Shown here: one piece after another, positions 37,439 through 45,932 of the stretch | How positions within the stretch are numbered: position 1 is the stretch's first letter | Layout of the letters: each line of letters starts with the position of its first letter | Program-made: the position numbers and the translations under genes | Notes under the pieces: generated by a model | Told to the model about the DNA's origin: nothing | The model's database searches: none | What the model saw: the letters and a program-made list of their open reading frames with translations, nothing else | DNA from: Afipia sp049747295 | GTDB lineage: Bacteria; Pseudomonadota; Alphaproteobacteria; Rhizobiales; Xanthobacteraceae | DNA length: 64,000 nt | Assembly (NCBI RefSeq): GCF_049747295.1 | Contig: NZ_JBMHJM010000001.1 | Location: 1,364,001-1,428,000, forward strand | Reading direction: 5' to 3'

Positions 37439-37798
37439 ATGCCACCCTCGCCTCCCATCGCCTATGACGACTTCGCCAAGATCGACCTGCGTGTCGGCCG
37501 TGTCCTGGAAGTGCAGCCGTTTCCGAAGGCGCGTAATCCGTCGTGGAAAGTACGCGTCGACCTCGGCGACCTCGGTGAGAAATGGTCGAGCGCGCAAATT
37601 ACCAACTACACGGCAGATCAGTTGGTCGGTTCGCTCGTGGTCTGTGTCTGCAATTTTCAGCCACGCAACATTGCGGGCTTCCTGTCCGAAGTCCTGATCC
37701 TCGGCGCGCCGGATCCTGACACCAAGATCATCCTGCTCTCGCCGCGCAAAGACGGCGAAGGACACGACGTCGTCTCACCCGGGGCGAAAGTGTACTGA
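37439..37798 (+). CDS. CsaA-like tRNA-binding domain protein
   Basis: A 119-residue protein made of a single EMAP/Trbp111 OB-fold: YDDFAKIDLRVGRVLEVQPF, WKVRVDLGDLGEKWSSAQIT, and GFLSEVLILGAPDP. The family binds tRNA as a dimer; B. subtilis CsaA also shows chaperone-like activity in secretion. The length matches CsaA. It lies 80 bp after uvrB on the same strand, separated by a strong hairpin. The biological role in this organism is inferred only. Confidence 0.9.
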   Translation: MPPSPPIAYDDFAKIDLRVGRVLEVQPFPKARNPSWKVRVDLGDLGEKWSSAQITNYTADQLVGSLVVCVCNFQPRNIAGFLSEVLILGAPDPDTKIILLSPRKDGEGHDVVSPGAKVY

Positions 37799-37810
37799 CG
37801 GCACGATCAC

Positions 37811-37882
37811 CTGGTGTGGCGGTTCATAAGTCGGCTTTATTCGAGGGGCGGAATGATGCGAACTCCTGAATCAGGCTACTAG
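37811..37882. repeat. Decayed CTAG-family hairpin
   Basis: The left half (CTGGTGTGGCGGTTCATAAG) resembles the element at 42880, and the right half ends GAACTCCTGAATCAGGCTACTAG in the family style, but pairing is now imperfect. Its CTAG end supplies the stop codon (complement of 37879-37881) of the hydrolase gene. No linker or partner hairpin is evident. Confidence 0.45.
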
Positions 37883-38991
37883 TCCGCCTTGCCGTTAGCC
37901 GTCACGCGTGTGAGGAATGCCCCCACTTCGCGATTGAGGAAATCGACATCAGCCGGGATAGCGCCGCCGGCCGACGCATGCCCCGTCACCGTACCGGGGC
38001 TGATCGTCTTCATGGTGACGTTTGGAATATTCTTGCCCATCGCAATCGGCTCAAATTCCGGATTGAGCAGATCCTTGGTGCCGGTCAGGATCAATGTCCT
38101 TGCCTTGATCGAGGCGAGTGCTTTGGCAGTATCACCGTTGAAGCCCGGCGTGGTGCCGACGTCGTGCTTTTCATACGCCCAGGTCTGATAGATCCAGTCG
38201 TCGGCATCGAATGCCTTCAGCATTGAGGTCTCTTGTTGCTCCATCCATGGCAGCACATCGGTGCCGGTCTTGAACTGCGCGCTGTACATATCGGGCGTAC
38301 GCGCCGACAGCAGTGAAAGGATGTCGCGCCACAGCCGAATGCCCTTCTCCGGTGGCGCATCATAGTTGCCGTCTTTCCAGGCCGGATCGGTCATGATCGC
38401 CTTTCGTGACGCTTCGAGCACCGCAACGGTCCAGGCCGGCGTTTTCGCCAGCGGCACCATCGCGACGAGCGAATTCATGTAGCCGGGATGGCTGACGCCC
38501 CACTGCAGCGTCTGCATGCCGCCCATCGATGGGCCGACGACGGCCACGACGTGATCGATCCCGAGCTTCTCCTTCATCAATCGATATTGCGATTCCACCA
38601 TGTCGCGGATAGTGAATTTCGGAAACTGCATGCGCGGCTGTTGCTTCGAATTGCTTGGCGACGTCGTCAACCCGTTTGCAATCGCATCGGTGCAGATGAT
38701 GAAATACTTATCCGTATCGAGCGCTTTTCCCGGCCCGATCATGAAATCGAGCCGATGGTGGTTGCCGGAAATCGCGGTGACCATCAGGATCGCATTGGTT
38801 TTCGCCGCATTTAGCGTCCCATGGGTGACGTAGGAGATCGAAAAATCCTTGATCGCCTCGCCGCTCTCCAGCTTGAGATCCCCTTCATTGAAGGACTGAT
38901 GTGGTGGCTGCGACGGCGTATGAGCCGACGCACAGCTCAAAGACAGCAGAACTCCAGCAGCGGCGAGATATGCGATGCCCTTCACGTTCAT
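37879..38991 (-). CDS. Exported alpha/beta hydrolase, MetX-like
   Basis: A 370-residue protein with signal peptide MNVKGIAYLAAAGVLLSLSCASA, so probably periplasmic. The fold resembles homoserine O-acetyltransferase: SYVTHGTLNAAKTNAILMVTA, FIICTDAIANGLTTSPSNSK, the nucleophile elbow VVGPSMGGMQTLQWG, the acid region LILTGTKDLLNPEFE, and a C-terminal TGHASAGG holding the likely catalytic His. A true MetX would be cytoplasmic, so this is more likely a secreted esterase or acyltransferase of unknown substrate. Its stop codon lies inside a decayed CTAG repeat. Confidence 0.85.
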   Translation of the reverse strand: MNVKGIAYLAAAGVLLSLSCASAHTPSQPPHQSFNEGDLKLESGEAIKDFSISYVTHGTLNAAKTNAILMVTAISGNHHRLDFMIGPGKALDTDKYFIICTDAIANGLTTSPSNSKQQPRMQFPKFTIRDMVESQYRLMKEKLGIDHVVAVVGPSMGGMQTLQWGVSHPGYMNSLVAMVPLAKTPAWTVAVLEASRKAIMTDPAWKDGNYDAPPEKGIRLWRDILSLLSARTPDMYSAQFKTGTDVLPWMEQQETSMLKAFDADDWIYQTWAYEKHDVGTTPGFNGDTAKALASIKARTLILTGTKDLLNPEFEPIAMGKNIPNVTMKTISPGTVTGHASAGGAIPADVDFLNREVGAFLTRVTANGKAD

Positions 38992-39427
38992 CCTCCCATT
39001 CGGAGGTGCGTCTGCCCTCCTTTTTCAAGACGATACGAACGTGATCGCGATCTGTGAAGTCCAGCCGCCGACGACACAAAGAAATTTTTCCGATGCAGGA
39101 CCCGGACGTGGCTCGGCCTTAACAGCATTCACAACGGATTGCCGGTCAAGGATTGAAAGGATCAACGATGGTTCATTCAGCGTTAAGGGCTTCGGCAATG
39201 ACCGGCCATCTCCTCGTCCCATCATCGAATTCGCTGAGGCGCGCGCGACCGCAGTGAGTGACTGGAGTATCGTTTATCCTTAACGCGCGTCGTTATATCG
39301 AACGATATATGATGTCATACTCAAACAAGTGTTTGATCGGGGAAGGACTCCGGTAACCTTTGTCCGATGTCTGGCTTGATCCACATGGGGTTCCCCTTTA
39401 GGAACCGGCGCCATTGTGGAGACCCGA
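38992..39427. promoter_or_regulatory. Long divergent promoter region with two small palindromes
   Basis: 436 bp between the hydrolase and the SnoaL-like gene. TATATCG-AA-CGATATA (39294-39309) and TCAAAC-AAGT-GTTTGA (39321-39336) are perfect inverted repeats about 120 and 90 bp upstream of the ATG at 39428 and may be operators. Nothing else was recognised. Confidence 0.45.
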
Positions 39428-39886
39428 ATGACTGACCAACAGTCCAAGCAATGCATACTCGACTTTCTCGATGCTTTTTATAAGGGCGATGCCCCGCGCC
39501 TCGAAGCATGTTGCCACGATGGCTTCACCTCCATCATTCATGCTCCGGTCGATGTCTTTCCGCATCTCGGCCTGAAGGAAGGCAAATCCTGGATTGCGCA
39601 AGCGATCCGCATTCAGCAAGAACGTTATTCATCGCGGCGCTACACCCTGCAGTCCATTATCGTGGACGACGATCGCGCAGCCGCTCTGCTTCAGGTGAAT
39701 CTGACAAAGCGCAACGATCAACGGATCCTGCAATTCGCCGTCGCCGATTTTTTTACGCTGCGCGACGGCTTGGTTCTCGGCCATCAATCGCTTTTCGATT
39801 CGTTTGATTTTCTTCAGCAGGTTCTTGGGCGCGATCTCACGAGCGACTTCGCCAGAAGCGTGAAGACGGCAATAGAGGGCAAGTAA
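39428..39886 (+). CDS. SnoaL/NTF2-like protein (copy 1)
   Basis: A 152-residue protein from ATG 39428 (GGAG upstream). QCILDFLDAFYKGDAPRLEACC opens a SnoaL-like alpha+beta cone; a VDVFPHLGLKEGKSWIAQAI segment and VADFFTLRDGLVLGHQSLFDSFDF close it. Proteins of this fold are ketosteroid-isomerase-like enzymes or ligand-binding domains; no catalytic pair is certain here. It is paralogous to the gene at 40487 (DVFPHLG versus DMFPFFG, and both end with DLxxQxLGR). Function unknown. Confidence 0.8.
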   Translation: MTDQQSKQCILDFLDAFYKGDAPRLEACCHDGFTSIIHAPVDVFPHLGLKEGKSWIAQAIRIQQERYSSRRYTLQSIIVDDDRAAALLQVNLTKRNDQRILQFAVADFFTLRDGLVLGHQSLFDSFDFLQQVLGRDLTSDFARSVKTAIEGK

Positions 39887-40028
39887 AGCCGGTCCCGCTC
39901 CTTCTGTCGCCAGGATCTCCAGCACACCCGTCTCGCGTATGAATGATGTCCTGCGCCGTGAACGCGTTTCGTCATCTCCGCAACTAAGATCAAATGAATG
40001 TGGACGAGATGAGAAGAGGCGCGCCGAC

Positions 40029-40283
40029 ATGCGGATTGTGTTCTTCGCCATTCTGGGGGCGATCGGAGGTCTCGCCGCCGGCGGCGCGTTGGGCCTCCTT
40101 ACGGGCATCGCGTGGCTCAACATTTTTAATCCCAGCGAATTCGAAGGCTATGCCGCGACGATGGTCTTCTTCGCGTTCACTCCGATAGGAGCCATCGCAG
40201 GCGGGCTTGTCGGCGCAATTTGGGCTGGTGCTGCGGCATCACGCGCGCGTCTTCATGTTGAACGTAACCGCCGACAACGGTGA
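40029..40283 (+). CDS. Small two- or three-span membrane protein
   Basis: From ATG 40029 the frame gives 84 residues: MRIVFFAILGAIGGLAAGGALGLLTG, AATMVFFAFTPIGAIAGGLVGAIWAGAA, and a basic tail SRARLHVERNRRQR. Two glycine-rich hydrophobic segments suggest an integral inner-membrane protein. The frame is open upstream to 39939, but those residues are not hydrophobic. Not recognised as a named family. Confidence 0.6.
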   Translation: MRIVFFAILGAIGGLAAGGALGLLTGIAWLNIFNPSEFEGYAATMVFFAFTPIGAIAGGLVGAIWAGAAASRARLHVERNRRQR

Positions 40284-40486
40284 CTCCTTTCCAGCATCGT
40301 AAATGAATGGTTTAGGCCGCATCTGCGCTTTTCGACATTTGTGCGATGCAATAACGACAGTTGTGCAACGCCCACAGGACACTTATTCAAGTCGTCACGG
40401 TGGGAATTCCAGCATTCCGGCCCGGCGTTAGTAACGACGTCCCGGTCGCTTTTTGCTGTTTGCTAAAGACAATTCGGGGTCAATAA

Positions 40487-40918
40487 ATGACAGAGCACAG
40501 CCTCTGGCGTTTTGCGCGCGCATTACATCGCTCGCTCAGCGAACGCCAAACCGATCAGCTTGACGCGGTTCTGGATGAGAATGTCGATTGGGCGATCTAT
40601 GGTCCGATCGACATGTTCCCTTTTTTTGGAACGCGGCGCGGCAAGCACGCCGTGATCGCGACTGTCCAGCAAATCAGCGATGCGGTTCGCCTTCATCGTT
40701 TCGATCGGGAAGCAATCATGCTGGCCGACGACTCCGCAGCCTCCTTGATGCGGTATTCCCTCACGCCGGCCAACTCCAGCAGACCGATCAGTGTCCGTGT
40801 AGCGCTATTCACGCATTTCAGGGCTGGGCGTCTGACGAGCCTGCGTGCCGTCATCGACACATTCGACCTCGTCGAACAGTCGCTCGGGCGGCAGATCCAC
40901 CTGCCGAAAATCGCGTAA
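40487..40918 (+). CDS. SnoaL/NTF2-like protein (copy 2)
   Basis: A 143-residue SnoaL-like protein: LWRFARALHRSLSERQTDQLDAVL, VDWAIYGPIDMFPFFGTRRGKHAVIATV, VRVALFTHFRAGRLTSLRAVIDTFDLVEQSLGRQ. It is a diverged paralogue of the gene at 39428, 600 bp away with a membrane-protein gene between. The fold binds small hydrophobic ligands or acts as an isomerase; no function can be assigned. Confidence 0.8.
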   Translation: MTEHSLWRFARALHRSLSERQTDQLDAVLDENVDWAIYGPIDMFPFFGTRRGKHAVIATVQQISDAVRLHRFDREAIMLADDSAASLMRYSLTPANSSRPISVRVALFTHFRAGRLTSLRAVIDTFDLVEQSLGRQIHLPKIA

Positions 40919-41141
40919 TCTTCCGGCTCGGTTGGCCGCCAGCGCCCGCGGCCAAACTTCTTGCCGGCATTGAACGGCACTCGCCATAATTGCGACAAAC
41001 GCGATTGGAAGAGGTCGCGCCGCGTCACCGAAACTTGTGCAGGCGGTTGTTCAGCCCGTGTCGAGAGTGACATCGAAAGGTGATATTAATCATCAGCCTT
41101 TGAGATCTGACCTCACTGCGACCGTATCGGTACGACGTGGA

Positions 41142-42077
41142 ATGCCGCTGGGAATGACCACTCCGCAAATCCGATCACTATCATTGTCCCTGCCCGGACT
41201 CGTTCTGGCGGCATGGTGCGGCTTGTTCACGTCTGCATCTGCGCAAACGGACGATCCTTGGGCGGGTATAACAGCGTCCGAGCAGCAAGAGCAGGCAACT
41301 CCGGACGAGCAAACTTCTTCCTCTGATACCTCTGCGGCGATTGAGACGACGACGCCCGATATCGATTGGGAGGCTCTCAACGCCAACTTTGCCGCGCTGA
41401 CCAGCAAACAGGCGAAGCTCAAGGAAAAGAAGTCTGCCGTTGCGACCGCAGACCCCTGGTCCTGGACCCGATCGAATAATCCGGACGGATCTGCCGCGGT
41501 GGCCATCAAGCAACCGATCTCGCCGTTTTGGGATACTCGCGTCGGCGCGGACTTGAACGTGACCACACAGATGCCGACCACGTCGTGGCAGGCGCTGTAT
41601 CAGAAAGTCGAGAATCAATCGTCGCAGTCGTCGGGCAGTGCCTGGGCGGCGATGACCGCCCCCGGTCTCGGCTTCATCTGGGACAAAACGGCCATCGAAG
41701 CACGCACCGATCCGACCCAGGACCAGAGCAAGTTCGGGACGACGCTGAGCAAATCATTGCCGCTGTGGAGCGATCAATATTCGCTGACCCTGCAGAACGG
41801 CTACAACGTCACCCAGCAGGCTTTGGTCCCGGTGTTCGGCCTCAGTCATTCCGTGCGCACCTACGAACTCGACCAGACCGCCAAGATCAGCTTTGCCGGG
41901 ACCGGCACCAGCCTGATCGCCGGACAGACCCACTCCACTGCCGATGACAAATGGCTGCGCAGGATCGGCGCCGAGCAGCAACTTTTCGGCGGCGTCAGCG
42001 TCACCGGGACCGTCAGCGAAACCCCGGACGGTATTCCTAACAGCAGCCTGACGGCGGGCTTCAAACGCACCTGGTAA
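41142..42077 (+). CDS. Exported protein, probable outer-membrane beta-strand-rich protein
   Basis: Started at ATG 41142 the protein is 311 residues; ATG 41154 is an alternative, and the frame is open to 41037. A signal peptide (SLSLSLPGLVLAAWCGLFTSASA) precedes DDPWAG, then an acidic Gln/Thr/Ser-rich region. From about residue 110 it alternates short strands: AAVAIKQPISPFWDTRVGADL, LGFIWDKTAIEARTD, YSLTLQNGYNVTQQAL, KISFAGTGTSLIAGQT. It ends SLTAGFKRTW with an aromatic terminal residue as in BAM substrates. I recognise it as conserved in relatives but without known function. Confidence 0.7.
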   Translation: MPLGMTTPQIRSLSLSLPGLVLAAWCGLFTSASAQTDDPWAGITASEQQEQATPDEQTSSSDTSAAIETTTPDIDWEALNANFAALTSKQAKLKEKKSAVATADPWSWTRSNNPDGSAAVAIKQPISPFWDTRVGADLNVTTQMPTTSWQALYQKVENQSSQSSGSAWAAMTAPGLGFIWDKTAIEARTDPTQDQSKFGTTLSKSLPLWSDQYSLTLQNGYNVTQQALVPVFGLSHSVRTYELDQTAKISFAGTGTSLIAGQTHSTADDKWLRRIGAEQQLFGGVSVTGTVSETPDGIPNSSLTAGFKRTW

Positions 42078-42333
42078 ACTTCATTTACCCTGTTCCCAAT
42101 CTGGCCGGTGAATCAATACGCCAATGCCTCATATTGGCCGCGATGCGGTCATGATCGGCTGGACTCATGGCAACGGTAATTTCGTGCGGGGGACAGCCGC
42201 TCGCTCACCAGGGGTGTGGTGCCGGAAAATGCGGAGCAATTTTCGGACAATACCGTGCTCCTATTCTTGAGAATCGGTCACGTGCGATGCGGATCGCTCC
42301 GATCCCAGCGTGACCCAGCGAAAGGGACAACCG

Positions 42334-42756
42334 ATGAACGGCCAGGCCGAGAAGCCGGAATTGACGGATGAGGACAAGAACCTTGCCGCCGTTTCCGATG
42401 TTGAAGCAGGAATCCGCGACTTCGTCCGTAAGGACATTGCTTATCTCCGCAGGCCCTCGACAACCACGAATCCATTGGGCAGCACCGAGCCGGTGGATTC
42501 TCTTGCCGAGGCTACTGTCACCAACGTCAACACGTTGATCCAGCGCGTTGCCGGGGCATCGCTGCAGGAGATCGAAACCTTGATTTCGGAGCTCGAAGGC
42601 CTCCGCAACCTCATGCACAATGAAGGTCAGCGCGTGCAGCGTGAACTCGCTGCCTACGCTCAGCTGAGCCAGACGGCGATGAAGTCGACGCGCATGATCG
42701 CCGACAATCTGCAGCAGTGGAAACGCGCTGCGCCGGAGCTGCCGCGCGAGGAGTAA
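42334..42756 (+). CDS. Conserved hypothetical helical protein
   Basis: From ATG 42334 (AAGGGA upstream) the protein is 140 residues; a GTG at 42310 would add eight. It is hydrophilic and mostly helical: ELTDEDKNLAAVSDVEAGIRDFV, then SLAEATVTNVNTLIQRVAG, and a coiled-coil-like LQEIETLISELEGLRNLMHN followed by QRVQRELAAYAQLSQTAM. No signal peptide or membrane span. Not recognised as a named family. A strong terminator follows 26 bp after the stop. Confidence 0.7.
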   Translation: MNGQAEKPELTDEDKNLAAVSDVEAGIRDFVRKDIAYLRRPSTTTNPLGSTEPVDSLAEATVTNVNTLIQRVAGASLQEIETLISELEGLRNLMHNEGQRVQRELAAYAQLSQTAMKSTRMIADNLQQWKRAAPELPREE

Positions 42757-42781
42757 TTCCCCGCATTCAGTTTGATCTATC

Positions 42782-42822
42782 AAATCCGCCGCCTTCCCGA
42801 GAGGAAAGGCGGCGGATTTTTG
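42782..42822 (+). terminator. Terminator after the helical hypothetical gene
   Basis: Perfect 14-bp stem AAATCCGCCGCCTT (42782-42795 with 42806-42819) with a 10-nt loop and a following TTTTTG. Confidence 0.92.
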
Positions 42823-42879
42823 TATGGACCATGAACCTCAGACGATCCGGATGCGACCCATGCACGACCCGCCCGACAT

Positions 42880-43046
42880 CTAGTGTGGTGGTTCAGAAGT
42901 TCGCCCTCGTTTTCCTGCGAGTCCTTCCGGCGAACTTCTGGACCCCAACCACACTAGAATCTTGAATTTACTAGTGTCCTATCGAATCCAAAGTCCGCTA
43001 CCGAACACGCTACACGACGAGGCGGACTTTGGATTCGGGACACTAG
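42880..43046. repeat. Paired CTAG-bounded hairpins with 13-nt linker
   Basis: Hairpin 1 (42880-42957): CTAGTGTGGT outer stem and GGTTCAGAAGTTCGCC inner stem, with a 3-nt bulge on the right arm. Linker AATCTTGAATTTA at 42958-42970. Hairpin 2 (42971-43046): CTAGTGTCC outer and CGAATCCAAAGTCCGC inner stem, with bulge TAT on the left arm. It lies between the terminator at 42782 and the small gene at 43066. Confidence 0.92.
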
Positions 43047-43065
43047 CGGGTTGTGAGGGATATCT

Positions 43066-43206
43066 TTGACCACCATCCGGCCCAACGAAACCGATCCGAT
43101 TGTCGGCGGCAAACCACAGCCGCAGTCGCTGGGAAAACTGTTGCTGCGCTTTATCTTTTTGTTGGCGGTGACGATCGCAATCCTGGCCATCGCCTGGAGC
43201 CGGTAG
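43066..43206 (+). CDS. Small single-span membrane protein (46 aa)
   Basis: A TTG start at 43066-43068 with GAGGGA upstream and a TAG at 43204-43206 give 46 residues: TTIRPNETDPIVGGKPQPQS, then LGKLLLRFIFLLAVTIAILAIAWSR. One C-terminal span is clear. It is too short for usual ORF cut-offs. The start follows 19 bp after a CTAG element. Family not recognised; the convincing ribosome site and amphipathic layout support a real gene. Confidence 0.6.
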   Translation: MTTIRPNETDPIVGGKPQPQSLGKLLLRFIFLLAVTIAILAIAWSR

Positions 43207-43224
43207 TGCGCGGCAAACCGAGCA

Positions 43225-43704
43225 TCATGCCGCAGGCCGTCTTGGGAAGAAGGCCGATGCCACAAACGAAAACGCCAATTCACCGCGTTGATTGATGCCG
43301 GTGTTATGGAAGTGGATGATGCCCCACTGCGGCCGCGATTCCAGCGCGCGCGTTTCCACCGCTTCGGAACTATACGTCAGCGTGTCACCTGCGAGCACCG
43401 GCTTCAGCCATTTCAGATCGCGAAACCCCGGTGAAGGTCCTGACACGACCGGCTTTTCGCCACGCGCAATCATCTCCGCAGCCTCGCGTTGGACCGCTGC
43501 AACAGTCAGCTTCATATAGACTGCTGAAACATGCCAGCCCGACGCTGCGAGACCTCCGAACACCGATTTGCGGCCCGCCTCTTCGTCGAGATGAAACGGC
43601 TGAGGATCGAACTGCAGAGCAAATTTCTTGATGAGATCCGCGGTGAACGTGAACGATCCGAGATCGCGACGATAGCCGATCTTTACGTCTTCAAAATAAG
43701 GCAT
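43225..43704 (-). CDS. MaoC-like dehydratase (copy 1)
   Basis: A 159-residue hot-dog-fold protein. It begins MPYFEDVKIGYRRDLGSFTF and has the hydratase-2 pattern FALQFDPQPFHLDEEAGRKSVFGGLAASGWH, in which the Asp/His pair of the R-hydratase motif is visible. FRDLKWLKPVLAGDTLTYSSEAVETR closes the fold. It would hydrate an enoyl-CoA or act on a related thioester. It starts 9 bp after the paralogue at 43714; the two probably form a heterodimer or an operon pair. Confidence 0.9.
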   Translation of the reverse strand: MPYFEDVKIGYRRDLGSFTFTADLIKKFALQFDPQPFHLDEEAGRKSVFGGLAASGWHVSAVYMKLTVAAVQREAAEMIARGEKPVVSGPSPGFRDLKWLKPVLAGDTLTYSSEAVETRALESRPQWGIIHFHNTGINQRGELAFSFVASAFFPRRPAA

Positions 43705-43713
43705 CGTCGTCCC

Positions 43714-44172
43714 TCAGTTCGCGCCAAGCGCTGCGCGCTTAAGAACCATGATCGGGATTTTGGCGAGCATCAATGTCTGTCCCGATGCATTGCGCATGTC
43801 GTTCATGAGGGTCACGAACCCGAGTTCAGGACGGCTTTTGGACTCCCGCGTTTCAAGCACCTCAACGGTCACGGTCAGATCATCGCCCGGCCGCAGCGGC
43901 GATACCCAGCGGACCTCATCAACGCCCGGTGCGCCGCTCGAGGCAATCCGCTGAATGAAGCCGTCCCAGGATATCCGCATCAGCAACGCACACATATGCC
44001 AGCCGGAGCCGGAGAGCCCCTTCAGCATCGAGTGCTTGGCCGCCTCCTCGTCGAGGTGCATCGGCTGCGGATCGTACTCGGTTGCGAACGCGATGATATC
44101 CTCGCGCGACACATGGTGGGGGCCGAAGGTGCCAAACGCACCAGGCTTGAAATCTTCAAAAGTCAGCTTCAT
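43714..44172 (-). CDS. MaoC-like dehydratase (copy 2)
   Basis: From the ATG at 44170-44172 the protein is 152 residues. MKLTFEDFKPGAFGTFGPHHVSREDIIAFATEYDPQPMHLDEEAAKHSMLKGLSGSGWH carries the same hot-dog motif as copy 1, and VRWVSPLRPGDDLTVTVEVLETRESKSRPELG matches its C-half. The frame is open four codons further to 44184. Upstream gene of the pair. Substrate unknown; fatty-acid or polyhydroxyalkanoate metabolism is usual for the family. Confidence 0.88.
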   Translation of the reverse strand: MKLTFEDFKPGAFGTFGPHHVSREDIIAFATEYDPQPMHLDEEAAKHSMLKGLSGSGWHMCALLMRISWDGFIQRIASSGAPGVDEVRWVSPLRPGDDLTVTVEVLETRESKSRPELGFVTLMNDMRNASGQTLMLAKIPIMVLKRAALGAN

Positions 44173-44407
44173 TGCATTGATCAAGTTGTGGAAAGGGCTG
44201 AGTTTGGCCGTTATTCGTCAATAGCTCAAATCGCGCACCGTATCTACGCGCTGATTCGAAATTCTCAGATGCAGGTTTCGCGCGTTTTTGCGGCGTGCAA
44301 CATATAACAGGTTTCCGGCGATTGAGACGCTCGCCACGCTTTGACGGCTCGCAGCTCATCCGCAATCGCTCATCGCTTTTGGTTTAAGGTCAACTGGAGA
44401 ATAGCCG

Positions 44408-44713
44408 ATGTTTCATTTTCAGGATCTCTTTAAGTGGGATCGATTTATCGCCCCCACCATCATCAAGTCATTTTACTGGCTGGTCATAGCGCTGATCGCG
44501 CTGTTTGGAATTTCCGGCATCTTTTCAGCGCTGACCCTGATGGCCGTGAGTCCGTTTGGCGGCTTCATCCTGCTGTTGTCGGCACTGGCAGGCGTTGCGG
44601 TCGGCATCATCTTCACGCGCATTGCGGCAGAACTGATCCTGATCATCTTCCGGATCAACGAGCATCTCGGCGCAATCCGCGAGCAAGGCCAGGACCGGCA
44701 ACAACACTATTGA
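44408..44713 (+). CDS. DUF4282 membrane protein
   Basis: A 101-residue protein with MFHFQDLFKWDRFIAPTIIKSFYWL, a first span (LVIALIALFGISGIFSAL), a second span (GGFILLLSALAGVAVGIIFTRI), and the end AELILIIFRINEHLGAIREQ. This is the DUF4282 pattern: a cytoplasmic amphipathic start, two spans and a short conserved helix. Role unknown. Convergent with ychF. Confidence 0.88.
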   Translation: MFHFQDLFKWDRFIAPTIIKSFYWLVIALIALFGISGIFSALTLMAVSPFGGFILLLSALAGVAVGIIFTRIAAELILIIFRINEHLGAIREQGQDRQQHY

Positions 44714-44743
44714 GCGATTTGAAGGCGATGAGCCGTCAAAACG

Positions 44744-44774
44744 GACGAGCGCGCGGGTAGCCTGCGCGCTCGTC
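44744..44774 (-). terminator. Terminator between convergent DUF4282 and ychF genes
   Basis: Perfect 11-bp stem GACGAGCGCGC with a 9-nt loop. On the minus strand it leads into CGTTTTGACGG, 38 bp past the ychF stop. Confidence 0.75.
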
Positions 44775-44811
44775 CTCAAGAAAATCTCAGGGCAGACCTA
44801 GCCGCAACGGC

Positions 44812-45909
44812 TTAATTGTTAAACCTGAAGTGCATGACATCGCCGTCGGCGACGACGTATTCCTTGCCTTCCAGCCGCAGCTTGCCGGTATCGCGCGCAC
44901 CCGCTTCGCCATTGTTCGCGAGATAGTCGTCATAGGCGATGGTTTCGGCGCGGATGAAGCCCTTCTCGAAATCGGTATGGATGACGCCCGCCGCCGCCGG
45001 TGCCTTGGTGCCCTTGGTGATCGTCCACGCACGCGCTTCCTTCGGCCCGACCGTGAAATAGGTGATCAGATGCAAAAGCTCGTAACCCGCACGGATCAGA
45101 CGATCGAGACCAGCCTCTTCCAGCCCCAGCGTATCGAGGAAGTCCACGCGCTCTTCGCGTGACAGCGTGGCGATCTCGGATTCGATCTTCGCCGAGATGA
45201 CCACCGCGACGGCGCCTTCCTTCTTCGCATGTTCCGCGACCTGCTGCGAAAACGAATTCCCGTTGGCTGCGGAGCCTTCCTCGACGTTACAGACATAGAG
45301 CACCGGCTTCGAGGTCAGCAGGCCGAGCATCCGGAAATTGCGCTCTTCTTCAGGCTTGCGCTCCATGCCGCGCGTCGGCTTGCCGTCTCGCAGCAGCTTC
45401 AGCGCACGCTCGACCAGTTCGAGCTGTTCCTTGGCGTCCTTGTCGTTGCCTTTGGCCTTCTTGCTCAGATTGTCGACGCGCTTCTCGAGACTGTCGAGAT
45501 CCGCCAGCATCAGCTCCGTCTCGATGGTCTCGATGTCTGCGAGCGGCGCGATCTTCCCCTCGACGTGGGTGATGTCGGAATCCTCGAAGCAGCGCACCAC
45601 ATGCGCCACCGCGTCAACTTCACGAATGTTCGCCAGGAACTGGTTGCCCAGGCCTTCGCCCTTGGACGCGCCCCGAACCAGACCAGCGATATCCACGAAG
45701 GTCAGCTGCGTGGGAATGATCTGCGCCGACTTCGCAATGGCCGCGAGCTTCTCGAGGCGTGCGTCGGGCACGGCCACCGCACCAACATTTGGCTCGATGG
45801 TGCAGAACGGATAGTTTGCCGCCTGCGCGGCCGCCGTTTCAGTCAGCGCGTTGAACAAGGTGGACTTGCCGACATTGGGCAGTCCGACGATACCGCATTT
45901 GAATCCCAT
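44812..45909 (-). CDS. ychF: Redox-regulated ATPase YchF (Obg family)
   Basis: A 365-residue P-loop protein of the Obg group that prefers ATP. G1 is GLPNVGKSTLFNAL at residues 8-21, then NYPFCTIEPNVG, G3 DIAGLVRGASKGEGLGNQFLANIREVDA, and the altered G4 NVEE that explains loss of guanine specificity. A coiled-coil helical insert (SLEKRVDNLSKKAKGN) is followed by the C-terminal TGS domain (YFTVGPKEARAWTITKGTKAP). It binds ribosomes and modulates stress responses. It is preceded upstream by a CTAG element and pth, an order common in alphaproteobacteria (rplY-pth-ychF). Confidence 0.96.
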   Translation of the reverse strand: MGFKCGIVGLPNVGKSTLFNALTETAAAQAANYPFCTIEPNVGAVAVPDARLEKLAAIAKSAQIIPTQLTFVDIAGLVRGASKGEGLGNQFLANIREVDAVAHVVRCFEDSDITHVEGKIAPLADIETIETELMLADLDSLEKRVDNLSKKAKGNDKDAKEQLELVERALKLLRDGKPTRGMERKPEEERNFRMLGLLTSKPVLYVCNVEEGSAANGNSFSQQVAEHAKKEGAVAVVISAKIESEIATLSREERVDFLDTLGLEEAGLDRLIRAGYELLHLITYFTVGPKEARAWTITKGTKAPAAAGVIHTDFEKGFIRAETIAYDDYLANNGEAGARDTGKLRLEGKEYVVADGDVMHFRFNN

Positions 45910-45932
45910 AATCTGTCCTGACCTGAAGGGCC

